NCBI RefSeq assembly: GCF_003073045.1
Contig: NC_037593.1
Coordinates: forward strand, 23,865,868 to 23,929,867
DNA length: 64,000 bases
Direction of reading: 5' to 3'
Source: Pomacea canaliculata
Taxonomy: Eukaryota > Mollusca > Gastropoda > Architaenioglossa > Ampullariidae
Made by a program: the position numbers and the translations under genes. Shown here piece by piece: positions 63,901-64,000 of the stretch; position 1 is the first letter of the stretch, and each line of letters begins with the position of its first letter. The notes below the pieces were generated by a model. The model searched no databases. It saw nothing but the letters and a program-made list of their open reading frames with translations, and was not told the origin of the DNA.

Positions 63901-64000
63901 CTCTTATTTAGCCAACAGTTTTTTGTTTGTTTGTTTGTTTTTTTTGATGTACTGGTTCTTCCCACGATCAGTTTCGACACGTCGTTAGCATTGTTGCTGG
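60969..64000. other. Right end, no firm gene
   Basis: AT-rich with A-rich runs. A short plus-strand frame from ATG 61682 (MRSRSYVRLDKSHAKLPDHL) meets a perfect GTAAGT donor near 61792 inside a G+C-rich patch, and might be a first exon. Inverted repeat at 62500-62581; TTTG microsatellite near 63921-63945; G+C-richer patch at 63600-63800 of unknown nature. Confidence 0.4.
62500..62581. repeat. Interrupted inverted repeat (hairpin)
   Basis: The blocks GGTTCCAA, GTCACAAC and GTTTAG on the left (62500-62531) recur as CTAAAC, GTTGTGAC and TTGGAACC on the right (62552-62581). They enclose GGAGGCCTCC, itself a palindrome. It may be a degraded MITE or an RNA hairpin. Confidence 0.65.

Overview
The window is animal nuclear DNA. 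It has AT-rich introns and spacers, genes with many small exons and GT/AG splice sites, tRNA-derived SINEs, non-LTR retrotransposon relics and a hAT-type MITE. Gene content and repeat style fit a lophotrochozoan, most likely a mollusc; the taxon is inference.

Layout. Positions 1-1433 are a noisy second copy of 29.2-30.2 kb, carrying a roughly 300-base T tract. They end at a gap of exactly 100 N and look like an assembly artefact. 1.5-8 kb is mostly AT-rich sequence with two possible terminal coding pieces just after the gap. 8.07-19.3 kb (minus) holds an unidentified multi-exon gene; its C-terminal part can be chained through seven phase-consistent exons. 22.1-25.9 kb (minus) holds a five-exon gene for a 165-residue secreted CULT-domain protein. 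This is the cereblon thalidomide-binding fold, with both CxxC zinc pairs and the three-tryptophan cage present. It lies head-to-head with a seven-exon ZNF395/ZNF704/SLC2A4RG-type transcription factor (26.7-34.3 kb, plus), which has the N-terminal family domain, a C2H2 finger and a C-terminal C-clamp. After a gene-poor stretch come a six-exon THEG-repeat sperm protein (43.1-46.0 kb, minus) and a region with a hAT MITE and several small candidate exons. Next are a complete nine-exon exosome subunit EXOSC6/MTR3 gene (50.75-54.2 kb, plus) and the main exon of a DHHC palmitoyltransferase (56.3-57.1 kb, plus). 57.2-64 kb has LINE and inverted-repeat relics and one plausible but unidentified exon.

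The genes have unrelated roles (transcription, RNA decay, protein acylation, sperm structure, a secreted cyclic-imide-type binding fold) and do not form a pathway. Most exon boundaries were assigned by hand from splice sites, codon phase and family similarity, so terminal and very short exons are the least certain. The CULT gene is the most interesting item because none of its exons stands out as a long open frame.
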